This document shows positions 63,040-64,000 of a stretch of DNA of 64,000 nucleotides, piece by piece. Origin of the DNA: Geomonas oryzae. GTDB taxonomy: Bacteria; Desulfobacterota; Desulfuromonadia; Geobacterales; Geobacteraceae. The stretch is from NCBI RefSeq assembly GCF_004117875.1, contig NZ_RAHW01000002.1, positions 558,001 to 622,000 of the forward strand, in the 5' to 3' direction. The notes under the pieces were generated by a model. That model did not search any database. It was not told the DNA's origin and saw only the letters and a program-made list of their open reading frames with translations. Made by a program: the position numbers and the translations under genes. Numbering within the stretch: the stretch's first letter is position 1; each line of letters opens with the position of its first letter.

Positions 63040-64000
63040 TGGTCTCCTTGAGCACTGCGGGGTGATCGTGCCCGCAATTGTGCGAAAAAATATTCCACTG
63101 CCTCACGCGCCTGCGAAGTAGACTGACTCACCATGTGCACTCTTGGCGCTGCTTCAGCTGCCCCCAATCGGCCCAGAGCGTAGATCGCACGCACGCGGAT
63201 TTCGTCTCGTGGATCCGATAAACAAGTGATCAAAATTGCGACCCCCTCCTTACCTCCCAATTCCGCCAGTGCATAGACTACCCGCTCACGAACATCCACA
63301 CTTACATGGAATGCACATGCCTCAAAATGACTGATTACCTCCCGCCCACCGATTGCAGTGAGTGCAATTATTGCCTCACACACAATGGCAACATCATTAG
63401 AACGTAGTAGAGCCGCTATCGATGGAAGGCACATTTCGGCTCTACGCGCCCCCGCTGTCCTAAGAGACGCTAACAGCGTATCGCGGTCCACTTCCGGTGA
63501 GCATAGAACCTCATCGAGCGCTGCATTAACATCGTCGTTTAGCGCGTACAACAGCGCCTCAGCTGCAGCGACTCTTAGGCTTGGTGGACCACAACGAAGG
63601 TCGCTTATCGCTGTCGCGTGTTCCGGCAACGATTTTGCCGCCGCCATCAGCCGCATTGCTGCCTCTCTGACTTTGGGGGAGGGGTCACGAATTGCGTCCA
63701 CGACCACAGTAGCGGCCTCAGCTTCTGGTAAAAGGTGCGCAAGTGCATAAATTGCGCTTTCCCGTACGAAGTCCACAGGATCATCAAGAGATTTCATCAC
63801 CTCAGCCACGCATTTTTCAGACGTTGTTAGATGAGCGAGCACCTCTAAGCAGGCCTCTCGAACGAGAGGAGAATCATCAGAGCGAATCAGATGGAAAAGG
63901 GTGTTATCAAATGAGATCTTGCCAATTTCACCAACAGCGAAAACGCCCCGCCGTCGGACTGCCGCCTCTTTGTCCTGAAGGCAAGTATGAATCACTTCGA
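63033..64000 (-). CDS. HEAT-repeat protein, 5' end outside window
   Basis: About 320 residues are visible and the frame stays open to the window edge, so the start is probably beyond it. The sequence consists of ten or so 31-residue helical repeats of the PBS-lyase HEAT type, for example DDPVDFVRESAIYALAHLLP and DPRDEIRVRAIYALGRLGAA. It should be a protein-binding scaffold. It is coupled to the methyltransferase downstream. No catalytic domain is seen in this part. Confidence 0.75.
   Translation of the reverse strand, partial: EVIHTCLQDKEAAVRRRGVFAVGEIGKISFDNTLFHLIRSDDSPLVREACLEVLAHLTTSEKCVAEVMKSLDDPVDFVRESAIYALAHLLPEAEAATVVVDAIRDPSPKVREAAMRLMAAAKSLPEHATAISDLRCGPPSLRVAAAEALLYALNDDVNAALDEVLCSPEVDRDTLLASLRTAGARRAEMCLPSIAALLRSNDVAIVCEAIIALTAIGGREVISHFEACAFHVSVDVRERVVYALAELGGKEGVAILITCLSDPRDEIRVRAIYALGRLGAAEAAPRVHMVSQSTSQAREAVEYFFAQLRARSPRSAQGDQC

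Overview
The window looks like a chromosomal segment of a GC-rich deltaproteobacterium of the Geobacter group (Desulfuromonadota; Geobacter, Citrifermentans or Geomonas-like). The reasons are an exosortase/PEP-CTERM exopolysaccharide locus, a lexA operator resembling the one described for Geobacter, GG-N10-GC (sigma-54 type) promoters and the protein flavour. No species is claimed.

Bases 1-21,600 form one long leftward gene cluster for making and exporting an exopolysaccharide of the XrtA (EpsH) type. From promoter-proximal to distal it encodes: a TPR lipoprotein (PrsT-like), a priming sugar-phosphate transferase, a Wza-like exporter, a chain-length determinant, a tyrosine autokinase, an AAA ATPase, an outer-membrane barrel, a polysaccharide deacetylase, the exosortase, EpsI, four glycosyltransferases, an ABC transporter, an acetyltransferase, a PaaK-like ligase and an O-antigen-ligase-type polymerase cut by the window edge. 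Bases 21,900-25,913 carry three PEP-CTERM target proteins. Each is preceded by a well-formed sigma-54 promoter, so they look like a co-regulated set. A CAAX-protease relative typical of PEP-CTERM genomes lies among them.

Bases 26,000-44,100 are mostly housekeeping: a small flagellin and a mini-protein sharing its C-terminus, an M1-like peptidase, a ChaN-like protein, an outer-membrane protein, an SOS operon (lexA, DUF6504-like gene, dinB) with a LexA operator, a diadenylate-cyclase-domain protein, a UDP-sugar dehydrogenase, mutS, a cell-wall amidase, a zinc-ribbon/DUF3426 membrane protein, a DUF1573 protein and tRNA-Arg(CCG).

The 3' end of that tRNA gene is the attachment site of a 7.5-kb integrative element (about 44,084-51,634). 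It has a tyrosine integrase, a rolling-circle-type replication initiator next to a large GC-rich hairpin, small tandem genes, a serine recombinase and AT-rich cargo. An 18-bp copy of the tRNA end marks its right border.

Beyond it lies a second accessory region. Its centrepiece (53,579-58,776) is a RiPP-like gene cluster: a subtilisin-family protease, an 89-residue precursor with an NHLP/Nif11-like leader and a hydrophobic core holding a nine-residue duplication (VGPTIAVAV / VGPAVAVAI), a radical SAM enzyme with extra C-terminal cysteines, a B12-type radical SAM protein with a CX7CX2C cluster motif, and a small PH-like protein. The last three are linked by ATGA overlaps. A 15-bp perfect hairpin separates the precursor from its enzymes. 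This is the best candidate for an undescribed system here. The window ends with an IS256-family element inserted in a poly-C tract, a decayed IS3-family transposase, a methyltransferase with a DPPW motif, and a HEAT-repeat protein that runs off the edge.
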